A stretch of DNA of 64,000 nucleotides, taken from NCBI GenBank assembly GCA_964654605.1, contig CAZZLW010000052.1, forward strand, positions 1-64,000, given 5' to 3'. Of this stretch, positions 39,985 to 48,987 are shown one piece after another. Position 1 is the stretch's first letter. Each line of letters begins with the position of its first letter. Under the pieces are notes generated by a model, which was not told the DNA's origin, made no database searches, and saw only the letters and a list, made by a program, of their open reading frames with translations. The translations under genes and the position numbers were made by a program. This DNA comes from Raineya sp964654605 (lineage in GTDB: Bacteria; Bacteroidota; Bacteroidia; Cytophagales; Thermonemataceae).

Positions 39985-42900
39985 ATGCAGTATTTCAAGA
40001 AACTCAATAACTTATTTGGCTGGATTATCTTTTTGATTGCAACAGCTGTTTATTTGCTCACACTTGAACCTACCGCAAGTTTTTGGGATTGTGGCGAATT
40101 TATTGCCTGTTCGGCGAAATTACAAGTACCCCACCCTCCGGGTACGCCTTTTTTCTTGCTTGTCAATAGAATGTTCGCAATGCTTGCCCTTGAACCTTCT
40201 CAAATTGCCTTTATGGTGAATGTTTCATCGGCATTGTGTAGCGGTTTTACCATACTTTTTTTGTTTTGGTCAATTAGTTTGCTGGCAATTAAGTTTTTCA
40301 ATCAAAGAAAACAAGATTTTGAGCCTACCAAAGCTCAAACGCACAGCATAATGCTTGCCAGCAGTGTTGGAGCTTTGGCTTATACCTTTTCAGATTCGTT
40401 TTGGTTTTCTGCCGTAGAAGCCGAAGTGTATGCGATGTCCTCTTTTCTGACAGGCTTTATTTTTTGGGCAATGCTCAAATGGGATACTCTGCAAGATACC
40501 CAAAGTGAGTATCGTTGGCTCTTGCTTATTGCCTATCTGATTGGGCTTTCTATTGGCGTACACCCACTCAATTTGCTTACCATTCCTGCCCTTGCAATGA
40601 TTTATTATTTCAAGAAAGCACTCAAAGTTACCCCCGAGGGTATCATATATGCGATTATGGCAGGTTCAGGTATTTTGCTGTTTCTGATTTGGCTTATTCC
40701 GGGGCTTCCTACATTTGCCAAGAGCATTGAAGTATTTTTTGTAAATGTTTTGGGCTTGCCTTTCAATTCGGGAATTATCTTTCTGATTTTACTGATTGTA
40801 GCAGGACTTACTTGGGGAATTTTGTTTGCTATAAAAAAACAAAAACCGCTTCTGAATACAATTTTGTTGGGTGTTTCTTTGGTACTCGTAGGGTATGCTT
40901 CTTATGGAATTATCTTGATACGCTCTGCTTACAATCCGCCTATTGATGAAAACAATCCCGAAGATTTGGTTTCGCTTATTTCTTACCTAAACCGAGAGCA
41001 GTATGGCAGTCGTCCTTTGCTTTTTGGACCTATCTACACTGAAAAACCCGTAGATTACATCAATACCTCTCCCATTTACACCAAAGATAAGGAAAAAGGT
41101 AAATACGTGATTTATCGCTACAACCGCGAGCCCAAATATGATGAAAGTGCGAGAATGATGTTTTTCCCTCGTATATACAGTTCAGACCCCTATCACGTTT
41201 CGCTTTACGAAAGATATTTAGGACTTGAAAAAGGTCAAGACCCAAGTTTTGCCCATAATATTGCTTTCTTTTTCTCTTATCAATTGGGGCATATGTATTG
41301 GCGGTATTTTGGGTGGAATTTTATAGGCAGAGAAAGTGATATTAAGGACGCAGGCGTTTTGCTTTTTGGAAATGATACAGATGCCCCTGACTACATCAAA
41401 AACAACAAAGCTCGTAACCGATTTTATGGAATCCCTTTTATTTTGGGAATGTTGGGACTTGCCTTCAATATTATTCGTAATAAGCAAACAGCAGTAATGC
41501 TTGGATTACTCTTTTTCCTTACGGGCATTGCTCTAATTATTTACCTCAACTCTCCTCCCGTTGAGCCTCGTGAGCGTGATTATATCTATGTAGGTTCGTT
41601 TTATGTTTTTGCAATATGGATTGGCTTTGGCGTGCTTGCACTCATAGAACTTATTGAGTCGCTACTTGTTAAAAAAACGCAAACTTCGCCCTCTTACCAA
41701 AACCCTACCTCTTGGGGGGTAGCGAGTATTTTGGGCGTACTTTGCGTAGGGCTTATGGCTTGGCAAGGCTGGGACGACCACAATCGCTCTCATCGTTACT
41801 ATTCCGTAGATTCAGCACGAAACTTATTAAGCTCTTGTGAGCCGAATGCCATTCTTTTTACAGGTGGCGATAACGATACTTTCCCGCTCTGGTATGTGCA
41901 AGAAGTGGAAGGTTTCCGAACCGATGTGAGAGTATGCAATACCAGTCTTTTGGGTACAGATTGGTACATCAGCCAAATGAAACAAGCCGCTTACGATTCT
42001 GACCCACTCCCCATTTCATTGAAAGAAGAGCATTACCGAATGGGAATGAATGATGTAGTTTTCATTACCAAACACCCTTTTATGCCCGATAAAGAAGCCA
42101 AAGAACTTTATGAGCAAGGTATAGAACTTCAACAATATATGAACTTGGTTGTACAAAATAACAGATACACCCAAATTCCTACTTCTGAAGAAGATGTTGA
42201 GAACTTTTTGCCTTCCCGAAAACTTATTCTGGATACTTCCAAAGATATAGACTACATCAAGAGTGCAGGCTTTTTGCCTAATGGAGCAGATACTTTGCTC
42301 AAATATGGAATGTATTGGGAACTACCCAAAAACAAGAACCGAATAGATAAAGATGAGTTTGTCATTCTCAATATCATTGCCAACAACCATTGGCGAAGAC
42401 CTATTTACTTTGCTCCCAAGCTCAGCGACGAAGATTATGTAGGTCTGAAAGATTATATGCAAGTTGAAGGATTGGCTTATCGCCTGCTTCCTGTACCTGT
42501 GGGTTTACTTGCTCCCAATAAAGAGATTTTTGTGAATGCCGATTTGAGCTACGAGCTAATAATGAAAGAGAAAAAACACAATTTCAAGGGTAAAGAAATT
42601 GTAAGAAAAATGTATTGGCGAGGTTTGGATAATCCCAAGGTGTATCATAATGAAGACTATTTTGGCTTCATTTCGCAGGCTCGCGAGCATATTTACGAAG
42701 TAGCCAAAACACTCATTGAGGAAGGAAAAAAGGAAAAAGCCAAAGAATTGATGTTGTTTTCACTGAAAAAAATACCCATAGAAAGCATACCTTACGATTT
42801 CTATGTGGCTCAATTAGTGCCTTTGCTCTATGAAGTGGGCGAAAATAGCCTCGCCGATAGCCTCTACAAACACATTACCGAGCAGGCAAAAGTAGTTATT

Positions 42901-43083
42901 GATTACGCTATGGATAATTACAGCCCTCGCAACGATTTCAAAATGAGGCAACAAATGTTTATTTTCTATCAATATTCCAAAGATTTGCAAAAGATAAAAC
43001 CTGAAGAGGCGGCGAAATGCAAAGGACTTTATGAAAAATATGCCCGCAAGTTAAGTGCTAGTACAGAATCAGAGTTAGAGTAG
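39985..43083 (+). CDS. DUF2723 / TMEM260-like polytopic membrane glycosyltransferase-type protein
   Basis: 1032 residues. The N-terminal half has about ten membrane segments and the hallmark YLLTLEPTASFWDCGEFIACSAKLQVPHPPGTPF region (residues about 23-56), with acidic catalytic-type residues as in GT-C enzymes; VHPLNLLTIP and EAEVYAMSS follow. The C-terminal half is mostly soluble (residues about 600-1032), rich in Asp and Lys with TPR-like helices near 905-1020. DUF2723 is found across Bacteroidota; its human relative TMEM260 is an O-mannosyltransferase, so lipid-linked sugar transfer to envelope proteins is likely, but the donor is unknown. Ends at a strong terminator. Confidence 0.85.
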   Translation: MQYFKKLNNLFGWIIFLIATAVYLLTLEPTASFWDCGEFIACSAKLQVPHPPGTPFFLLVNRMFAMLALEPSQIAFMVNVSSALCSGFTILFLFWSISLLAIKFFNQRKQDFEPTKAQTHSIMLASSVGALAYTFSDSFWFSAVEAEVYAMSSFLTGFIFWAMLKWDTLQDTQSEYRWLLLIAYLIGLSIGVHPLNLLTIPALAMIYYFKKALKVTPEGIIYAIMAGSGILLFLIWLIPGLPTFAKSIEVFFVNVLGLPFNSGIIFLILLIVAGLTWGILFAIKKQKPLLNTILLGVSLVLVGYASYGIILIRSAYNPPIDENNPEDLVSLISYLNREQYGSRPLLFGPIYTEKPVDYINTSPIYTKDKEKGKYVIYRYNREPKYDESARMMFFPRIYSSDPYHVSLYERYLGLEKGQDPSFAHNIAFFFSYQLGHMYWRYFGWNFIGRESDIKDAGVLLFGNDTDAPDYIKNNKARNRFYGIPFILGMLGLAFNIIRNKQTAVMLGLLFFLTGIALIIYLNSPPVEPRERDYIYVGSFYVFAIWIGFGVLALIELIESLLVKKTQTSPSYQNPTSWGVASILGVLCVGLMAWQGWDDHNRSHRYYSVDSARNLLSSCEPNAILFTGGDNDTFPLWYVQEVEGFRTDVRVCNTSLLGTDWYISQMKQAAYDSDPLPISLKEEHYRMGMNDVVFITKHPFMPDKEAKELYEQGIELQQYMNLVVQNNRYTQIPTSEEDVENFLPSRKLILDTSKDIDYIKSAGFLPNGADTLLKYGMYWELPKNKNRIDKDEFVILNIIANNHWRRPIYFAPKLSDEDYVGLKDYMQVEGLAYRLLPVPVGLLAPNKEIFVNADLSYELIMKEKKHNFKGKEIVRKMYWRGLDNPKVYHNEDYFGFISQAREHIYEVAKTLIEEGKKEKAKELMLFSLKKIPIESIPYDFYVAQLVPLLYEVGENSLADSLYKHITEQAKVVIDYAMDNYSPRNDFKMRQQMFIFYQYSKDLQKIKPEEAAKCKGLYEKYARKLSASTESELE

Positions 43084-43086
43084 CAA

Positions 43087-43126
43087 AAAACCTCATAGGC
43101 AAGAGAGTCTATGAGGTTTTGTTTTT
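43087..43126. terminator. Hairpin terminator between the DUF2723 gene and fbaB
   Basis: AACCTCATAG (43089-43098) pairs with CTATGAGGTT (43109-43118), extended by A-T pairs, then T-rich sequence. It lies between two convergent genes and is suitable for both strands. Confidence 0.8.
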
Positions 43127-43141
43127 TGTTTTGAAAAATTT

Positions 43142-44203
43142 TTACGCTAAATCAATTTTTCGGGTCAGATATACATCTTGTACGGCATTAAGCAACTCCA
43201 CGCCCTCTTTCATAGGTCTTTGGAAGGCTTTGCGTCCCATAATCAAGCCCATACCTCCTGCACGTTTGTTGATAACCGCAGTAGTTACGGCTTCTGCCAT
43301 ATCCGATGCCCCTTTGGATTCGCCCCCTGAGTTGATAAGCCCGATTTTACCCATATAGCAGTTGGCAACTTGATAGCGGCACAAATCTATGGGGTGCGAA
43401 GTGGTTAGCTCTTCGTACATTTTTTTATGCGATTTACCGAAATTGAGAGCGGTAAAGCCACCATTATTTTCAGGAAGTTTTTGCTTAATAATATCTGCTT
43501 GAATAGTTACGCCTAAATGATTGGCTTGCCCTGTAATATCAGCCGCTACGTGGTAATCTACGCCATCTTTCTTAAATGCACTATTACGAGCATAGCACCA
43601 AAGCACCGTAGCCATACCCAATTCGTGAGCCATTTCAAAGGCTTCGGCTACTTCTACAATCTGACGAGAAGACTCTTCCGAGCCAAAGTAAATAGTTGCC
43701 CCTACGGCTACTGCTCCCAAGTTCCAAGCCTCACGCACCGAACCAAACATAATTTGGTCGTATTTGTTGGGGTAAGTCATCAGTTCGTTGTGGTTAATTT
43801 TAACCAAAAAAGGAATTTTGTGAGCATATTTGCGGGACATCAGGGCTAAATTCCCAAAAGTAGTTGCTACGGCACTGCAACCGCCTTCAATGGCAAGTTT
43901 AATGATATTTTCAGGGTCAAAATAAATAAGATTGGGTGCAAACGAAGCTCCTGCGGAGTGTTCTATGCCTTGGTCTACGGGTAAAATGGAAAGATACCCC
44001 GTACCTTTGAGCCTTCCGTGATTGAACATTGTTTGCAAGCTACGCAAAACCTGAGGGTTGCGATTAGACTTGGCATATACCTCATCTACAAAATTTTTGG
44101 AAGGTTTTTGGAGAAGTTTTTTATCAATAGTCTTACACTCGTGATTGAGCAACTTTTCGGCATTAGAGCCAAGAATTTCTACAATTTTGTCGTAATTTAG
44201 CAT
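43142..44203 (-). CDS. fbaB: Fructose-bisphosphate aldolase, class I (DhnA type)
   Basis: 353 residues from ATG 44203 (MLNYDKIVEIL); an upstream TTG would add 11. The (beta/alpha)8 barrel has the DhnA-type motifs LPVDQGIEHSAG near 90, VKINHNELM, YFGSEESSRQIVEV and, at the C-terminus, LINSGGESKGASDMAEAV, with the Lys of the Schiff base in the barrel. It splits fructose-1,6-bisphosphate in glycolysis. No zinc His pair of class II is seen. A pair of overlapping -7 elements (44234-44249) precedes it. Convergent with the DUF2723 gene, with a shared terminator. Confidence 0.9.
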   Translation of the reverse strand: MLNYDKIVEILGSNAEKLLNHECKTIDKKLLQKPSKNFVDEVYAKSNRNPQVLRSLQTMFNHGRLKGTGYLSILPVDQGIEHSAGASFAPNLIYFDPENIIKLAIEGGCSAVATTFGNLALMSRKYAHKIPFLVKINHNELMTYPNKYDQIMFGSVREAWNLGAVAVGATIYFGSEESSRQIVEVAEAFEMAHELGMATVLWCYARNSAFKKDGVDYHVAADITGQANHLGVTIQADIIKQKLPENNGGFTALNFGKSHKKMYEELTTSHPIDLCRYQVANCYMGKIGLINSGGESKGASDMAEAVTTAVINKRAGGMGLIMGRKAFQRPMKEGVELLNAVQDVYLTRKIDLA

Positions 44204-44233
44204 AATTTCAAGGGGTTTGGTGAAAATTTTGGG

Positions 44234-44249
44234 CAAATATACAAAGTTA
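44234..44249 (-). promoter_or_regulatory. Two overlapping -7 elements upstream of fbaB
   Basis: On the minus strand TAACTTTG (44242-44249) directly precedes TATATTTG (44234-44241); both match TANNTTTG. They lie 30-46 bases before ATG 44203. Only one needs to be used; the TTTG of the first could also act as part of the second's upstream box, though the distance is too short. Confidence 0.4.
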
Positions 44250-44339
44250 TGTTGAGGTGTAAAATGCTTTTACCGATTTTCGTAAGATTTGTTAAGATTG
44301 CGAAAAACTGCTATTATTGTGGTCAAGTCCTGCGGATAA

Positions 44340-45506
44340 ATGAATTTATATCAAAATAGGTTTCGTTTCAAGGTAGCTATCATCATAGTTGCATTTCTGA
44401 TAGGCTTTGTTTCGTTGTATTATACCAATACTTTGGTGAGCCAACTTATACAACGAGAAAAGGCTCAAATAACGCTTTTCAGCAAGGCTTTGCGATATTT
44501 GTGGGATAGGGAAAATGAGGAGTCTATGAAGTTTATTTTGGAAGAAATCATCAAAGCCAACACTTCTGTACCTACCATTGCCACTGACGAAAACGAAAAT
44601 ATCATCACGGAGCGTAATCTGGATACCAAAGGAATGAGTGAAGAGGCAAAACAACTTTATTTAGAAAAAGAGCTTGCCCGAATGAAAGAGGAGTTCCCGC
44701 CTATCAAAATCAATATTGGTAAAGACCGCTATCACCTTATTTATTATCGTAGCTCCGATTTGATTTATCAACTCAAATATTACCCTTACATACAACTTAC
44801 CGTAATAGCTATTTTTGGCTTGCTTACCTATTTGGCATTTAGCTACTCTCGCCGAGCCGAACAAAACCGAGTATGGGTAGGGCTTGCCAAAGAAACGGCT
44901 CATCAGCTTGGTACGCCTATTTCTTCGTTACTGGCTTGGGTAGAATATCTGAAAACTAATGCTATGACAGAGGAAATCTTGGAAGAAATCAACAAAGATG
45001 TAAAGCGTTTGGAAATAGTAGCGGCTCGTTTTTCTAATATTGGTTCGCAAACGGCTCTTTTGCAAGAAGATATTACCAAAATTATTGAGGAAATGCTTGT
45101 GTATCTACGCCCACGCATTTCAACGAAAATTCAGCTTGAATACCATAATTTTTTACCACAAAATTTTTCTGTAAGGCTCAATAGGTATTTGTTTGAATGG
45201 GTGCTGGAAAATCTTATCAAAAACTCGGTAGATGCTATTCAGGCGGAAGGAAAAATAGTGGTAGAAACGCGTCTTTCGAGCAAAGATAAATTACTTTATA
45301 TTGATATTAGCGACAATGGCAAAGGCATACCTCCTCGTAAAATTAAGCGAGTATTTGACCCCGGCTATACCACCAAAAAACGAGGTTGGGGACTTGGACT
45401 TACACTTGCCAAAAGAATTATTGAGGAATATCACAAAGGTAAAATCTTTGTAAAATACTCCGAAGTAGATAAAGGCACTAAATTCAGAATTATACTTAAA
45501 ACGTAG
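44340..45506 (+). CDS. Membrane sensor histidine kinase
   Basis: 388 residues. Two membrane helices (about 10-33 and 145-163, FRFKVAIIIVAFLIGFVSL and QLTVIAIFGLLTYLAF) bracket a periplasmic region of about 110 residues without recognised domain. HisKA: the phosphoacceptor His is in KETAHQLGTPISSLL (about 187). ATPase: N-box NLIKNSVDAI near 288, G1 DNGKGIP near 325, F-box and G2 (FDPGYTTKKRGWGLGLTLAKRI). So it autophosphorylates on His and passes phosphate to a partner. No response regulator gene is adjacent; the sigma-54-type regulator at 33.4 kb and the REC protein at 59.6 kb are the nearest on record but far away. Confidence 0.85.
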   Translation: MNLYQNRFRFKVAIIIVAFLIGFVSLYYTNTLVSQLIQREKAQITLFSKALRYLWDRENEESMKFILEEIIKANTSVPTIATDENENIITERNLDTKGMSEEAKQLYLEKELARMKEEFPPIKINIGKDRYHLIYYRSSDLIYQLKYYPYIQLTVIAIFGLLTYLAFSYSRRAEQNRVWVGLAKETAHQLGTPISSLLAWVEYLKTNAMTEEILEEINKDVKRLEIVAARFSNIGSQTALLQEDITKIIEEMLVYLRPRISTKIQLEYHNFLPQNFSVRLNRYLFEWVLENLIKNSVDAIQAEGKIVVETRLSSKDKLLYIDISDNGKGIPPRKIKRVFDPGYTTKKRGWGLGLTLAKRIIEEYHKGKIFVKYSEVDKGTKFRIILKT

Positions 45507-45590
45507 TTTCGTAAAGCCAAACATTTATTTTGTAAAAAACAACTTGGTTCTGCACGAAAAAAAGTTCTAATTTGTACAAAAAAAAAATCT

Positions 45591-46418
45591 ATGCAAAAAC
45601 TAATGCTTACCATTGCATTGCTTACTTCGCTGGTAGCTTGTAAGCAATCCGCTCAAAACACAGATGAGCAGAAAAAAGATACTGCCAAAAAAGTTGAAAG
45701 CACTAACACTGCTACAGAAAAAAAGGCAGAAACTGAAAATGCTTCGCCGAAAGCGAATGATCAACTCCCCGATATTAGCTTGCAGGGGTCTTACTATAGC
45801 CCACAAAGCAAAGAAATGATGATAATTGACTGGAAAAGAGGAAAAATCTCTAAAATGATGTATGCTCCCAAAGGTTCTCAGAAGTTTTTAGAGGCTGAAA
45901 TAGTTGAAAGCAAAGGTAGTATGGGTACAATGGATTATGAATTTACTTTCAAGGCAAATGGTAAAACTATGCGTGCAGTAGTGGGGGCAAGTCCTGCGGG
46001 GATAGGAATAGGCGTAAATGAAGTAGGGAAAGAAGGCGAATCCAAAGATTTTGGAGCGGCGAATGTAAAAACTACCACTGATGAAGCAAAATTTGGCGTA
46101 GCGGCACTCGTAAGAGAAATTTATTGGAACAACAAATTTGAAAATGAAGCCAACAAAGCAACACTTATTGCCGAAGATTCGCAAGAAGGTACAGCCGAAG
46201 GGCAACTGCTTCTGATGTACAAAGCCGCTGACGGAAAAGAAGAGCCTATTTCTGCCCAAGTAAATCCGAATACTCACGAGCTAACTTTTGATTCAAAGAT
46301 GTTGGGAGGCAAAATTCGCTGTCAGTTGGATAATGAAATGAGATGGGTTTTGCGAGTGTATAAAGGCAATGCGAAAATTGCAGACTTCAAACAAGTAATG
46401 TCTGTGGCAGGAAATTAG
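45591..46418 (+). CDS. Lipoprotein, unknown function
   Basis: 275 residues with a lipoprotein signal (MQKLMLTIALLTSLVAC, Cys17). Residues about 20-60 are a disordered linker rich in Lys, Glu, Thr and Asn. The folded part (about 60-275) alternates beta-type strands such as YYSPQSKEMMIIDWKRGKI and LQGSYYS and has no catalytic motif known to me. It begins 84 bases after the kinase gene. A hairpin terminator follows the stop. Confidence 0.6.
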   Translation: MQKLMLTIALLTSLVACKQSAQNTDEQKKDTAKKVESTNTATEKKAETENASPKANDQLPDISLQGSYYSPQSKEMMIIDWKRGKISKMMYAPKGSQKFLEAEIVESKGSMGTMDYEFTFKANGKTMRAVVGASPAGIGIGVNEVGKEGESKDFGAANVKTTTDEAKFGVAALVREIYWNNKFENEANKATLIAEDSQEGTAEGQLLLMYKAADGKEEPISAQVNPNTHELTFDSKMLGGKIRCQLDNEMRWVLRVYKGNAKIADFKQVMSVAGN

Positions 46419-46452
46419 AAAGTTGAAAAATTAATATCTCTACCTGAAATGT

Positions 46453-46489
46453 AAAGCCCTCTTTAAGCAAAAGAGGGCTTTGCTATTTT
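46453..46489 (+). terminator. Rho-independent terminator after the lipoprotein gene
   Basis: AAAGCCCTCTTT (46453-46464) pairs with AAAGAGGGCTTT (46470-46481), 12 pairs around a 5-base loop, then a T-rich run. Confidence 0.85.
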
Positions 46490-46572
46490 TAATTTGAAAA
46501 GAGGCTGATAGCTACATCATTGCTTGCTACGTGAGAATAATTTTTGATTATCCAGTCTGTTATCTAATACAA

Positions 46573-47835
46573 TCAGGTTTTTTGTTTCTTTTTCTTGGCG
46601 GCAGGGAAAAGCACGTTGTTCAAGATGAGCCGATAGCCCGGCGAATTGGGGTGTAGATTAAGGTCGGTGGGTTCTTCGCCTACAAAGTGCTGATAGTCTT
46701 CGGGGTCGTGTCCGCCGTAGAATGTCCAAGTTCCTTTGCCTTGTATGCCGTGAATATAACGAGCCTCGTTGCAAACTTTATTTTCTGCCATTATTACAAC
46801 TTCCGACTTGATGAGCCGATTTTTGAAAGCCGTTGTTTGTCCCATAAAGCCTTTGATGAGCGTTTCGTGGTTTTGGGTAAGCATTGTGGGTACAGGGTCC
46901 CATTTGGCTGAAAAAGTAAATAGCTGAAAGAAATCGGTTTTTTCATTTACACCTCTTTCGTGCTGTTGGTTATCAATATCGGAATATTCATACACATAAG
47001 GATTTTTTTCCAAGCGAAAATTTTTGAAGGCGAAGGTATTTTGGAAATTGAGTTTTTCTTGAGCTTGCGGGTCAGCACCATCACCATCGTACATACTTTC
47101 GCAAATATCTACGCCTTCGGCGGCAAGGGCAATATCAAAGGTATCGGTAGCCGAACACATTGCAAACATAAATCCGCCTCCAATCACATACTCACGTATG
47201 CGTTTTACTACGGCTAATTTGAGCTGAGAAACTTTGGGAAAGCCCCATTTTTTGGCAAGAGCTTCTAATTCCTTTTTTTCTTGTACATACCAAGCCTGAT
47301 TGCGAGCCATTGCATAGAATTTTCCTTGTTGCCCTGTGAAATCTTCGTGATGTAAGTGTAACCAATCATAATCTATGAGTTTGCCTTGCATAATTTCATC
47401 ATCATAAATGAGGTCGTAAGGAATTTCAGCATAAGTTAGTACCAACGTAACGGCATCGTCCCAAGGCTGTTTGGTTTTAGGCGAATAAACAGCTATTTTG
47501 GGGGCTTTTTCCAACTTCACCACGTCCATATTTGCCGAAGGGCTGGCAATTTCGGCAAGTATTTGGTTGTATTGAGCTGAAGAAACTACCTGAAAGCTCA
47601 CCCCCCGAATGGTTAGTTCGTTTTGTATGCGAGGGTCAAACTTTGTTCCAAAACTTCCGCCTCTATAATTCAAGAGCCAATCCACCTCCTGACCGACTTT
47701 TTGCAATACCCAGTAGGCAATACCATAAGCCTTCAAATGATTTTTTTGGGCTTTATCCATAGGAATTAAGATATAATTGGCTTTTGCCACCCAAATACAA
47801 ACCCAAAAAAAGCCTATCAGAACAAATTTTTTCAT
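46573..47835 (-). CDS. Exported protein of unknown function (related entries often called asparagine synthetase B)
   Basis: 420 residues from ATG 47835 (MKKFVLIGFFWVCIWVAKA), which gives a normal signal peptide; the long frame upstream of it is not coding. The mature part begins YILIPMDKAQKNHLKAYGIAYW, a stretch conserved in Cytophagales proteins. From memory such entries are often named asparagine synthetase B, but there is no N-terminal Cys glutaminase and no SGGVDS loop, so I reject that name. It has HLHHEDFTG, GGGFMFAMCSATDT and YGGHDPEDYQHFVG regions, with Cys and several His that could form a metal or thiol site; the fold resembles a class I glutaminase-like domain around CSATD. Substrate unknown. 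Confidence 0.65.
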   Translation of the reverse strand: MKKFVLIGFFWVCIWVAKANYILIPMDKAQKNHLKAYGIAYWVLQKVGQEVDWLLNYRGGSFGTKFDPRIQNELTIRGVSFQVVSSAQYNQILAEIASPSANMDVVKLEKAPKIAVYSPKTKQPWDDAVTLVLTYAEIPYDLIYDDEIMQGKLIDYDWLHLHHEDFTGQQGKFYAMARNQAWYVQEKKELEALAKKWGFPKVSQLKLAVVKRIREYVIGGGFMFAMCSATDTFDIALAAEGVDICESMYDGDGADPQAQEKLNFQNTFAFKNFRLEKNPYVYEYSDIDNQQHERGVNEKTDFFQLFTFSAKWDPVPTMLTQNHETLIKGFMGQTTAFKNRLIKSEVVIMAENKVCNEARYIHGIQGKGTWTFYGGHDPEDYQHFVGEEPTDLNLHPNSPGYRLILNNVLFPAAKKKKQKT

Positions 47836-48157
47836 TGGAGCTTCGTTTACGTTCAAACAAAATGTTTTTAGAATTAGCCTTCCTGAAATCTTTGAAAACA
47901 AAAAAGTTAAACCCTGAAAATTCAGAATATCAATTTTACTGCAAATTTTGAACCACCTTATAGCAATTAAACATTTTTTTAGTGAAAACGTTTGCTTGAT
48001 TTGAAAGTATTTATGTTTTGTTTGAGCAATATAGAAATAAAACAAGTACAAATGTAAATACAAAATAGCATATCTAATTTCTTTTGCAAATCATATTTAT
48101 TTATTGCTAACTATAGTATGTAGATTTTTAGTTGTAATATTACTTACTTTGTAAGAA
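47836..48157. other. Intergenic region upstream of the restriction-modification cassette
   Basis: 322 bases with no gene that I can support. The stretch is strongly AT-rich and contains only weak matches to promoter elements on the minus strand. The last 50 bases (from 48110) hold the palindromes and the -7 element listed separately for the controller gene. Confidence 0.5.
48110..48155 (+). promoter_or_regulatory. Palindromic operator/promoter of the controller gene
   Basis: ACTATAGT (48110-48117) and GTAATATTAC (48134-48143) are perfect palindromes; CTTAC TTT GTAAG (48143-48155) forms another inverted repeat just before the ATG at 48158. It also contains TTACTTTG, a near match to the -7 element. 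If that is used, the transcript would start at or within a few bases of the ATG, so it would be leaderless, as reported for several controller genes. C-protein operators of restriction-modification systems consist of paired palindromes; the match is by arrangement only. Confidence 0.4.
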
Positions 48158-48388
48158 ATGCCCTATTCAATGGCAAACTCTCAAACGCTTATCAAATTTG
48201 GCCAGATTCTAAGAAAAAAAAGATTAGAAAGAAATCTTTCGCAAGAAGATTTTGCAGAGCTCGTTGGGGTACATCGTACCTATATTGGTATGTTGGAAAG
48301 AGCAGAAAAGAATATAACCTTACTGAATATAGAGAAGATAGCGAACGCCTTAAATGTCTCTATTGCGGAACTTTTAAAGGAACTCTAA
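48158..48388 (+). CDS. XRE-type HTH controller protein of the restriction-modification cassette
   Basis: 76 residues. The helix-turn-helix is clear (KKRLERNLSQEDFAELVGVHRTYIGMLERAEKN, residues about 20-52), with a C-terminal helix LLNIEKIANALNVSIAELLKEL. This length and pattern are those of small XRE C proteins that time the expression of type II restriction enzymes. It is 2 bases before the endonuclease gene (co-transcribed). Start is either ATG 48158 or ATG 48170 (MANSQTL). The genes of this cassette use AGA for Arg more often than their neighbours, suggesting acquisition by transfer. Confidence 0.85.
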   Translation: MPYSMANSQTLIKFGQILRKKRLERNLSQEDFAELVGVHRTYIGMLERAEKNITLLNIEKIANALNVSIAELLKEL

Positions 48389-48390
48389 AT

Positions 48391-48987
48391 ATGAAATCAC
48401 CTTACTTGAATAAGCCTAAAAGTGATTGGCTTGCTATTACTGATAATTTGATAAAAATTCACCCACTTAAAACTAGTGAAATCGTAGAGGTTGTTTTAGA
48501 AAGTTGGAAATGGATATTTAAATCTCAAATTGGCAATTTTTTTATTGGAAAAGACATTTTTCCTACGCCTCAAATTATGAGTTTTCTTTTGCATGAGTTA
48601 GTAGCTTTGAATTTAGAGAAACGACACCCAAGAACTTGGAAAAGAGGTGTTACAAAATCAGAAAAAGACTTAGTTTGTATAAAAGACAATAATTTTTCAA
48701 TAGAGATAAAAGCTTCTTCTGATAAAAAACAAGTATTCGGTAATAGAAGTTATGCCCAAGAAGAAAGTGCAGCGTCCCAAAAGGTAAAATCAGGTTATTA
48801 CCTGACAATTAACTTTGAGAAATTTACTGAAAATGAACAACCAGAAATCAAAATTATACGTTTTGGATTTTTAGAGCATACCGATTGGATTGGGCAAACC
48901 TCGCAAAGAGGGCAACAAGCACGCTTAAATGCAGAAAGCTACAAATACAAACTCAAACTGCTTTATGAAAAATCTAAAACAGGGTAA
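48391..48987 (+). CDS. Type II restriction endonuclease, ScaI-like
   Basis: 198 residues. The segment SEKDLVCIKDNNFSIEIKASS has the PD-(D/E)xK catalytic pattern (Asp in KDL, then Glu-Ile-Lys), and FPTPQIMSFLLHELVALNLE with VFGNRSYAQEE recalls the ScaI family, which cuts AGTACT. The identification rests on remembered motifs. It follows the controller gene by 2 bases, and its end overlaps the convergent methyltransferase gene by 14 bases. A lone copy without its methyltransferase would be toxic, so the tight packing fits a selfish restriction-modification unit. Confidence 0.7.
   Translation: MKSPYLNKPKSDWLAITDNLIKIHPLKTSEIVEVVLESWKWIFKSQIGNFFIGKDIFPTPQIMSFLLHELVALNLEKRHPRTWKRGVTKSEKDLVCIKDNNFSIEIKASSDKKQVFGNRSYAQEESAASQKVKSGYYLTINFEKFTENEQPEIKIIRFGFLEHTDWIGQTSQRGQQARLNAESYKYKLKLLYEKSKTG

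Noticed and set aside
46573..48063. Longer start (at 48063) for the exported protein
   Set aside because: The extra 76 residues lack conservation signs, and ATG 47835 gives a normal signal peptide.
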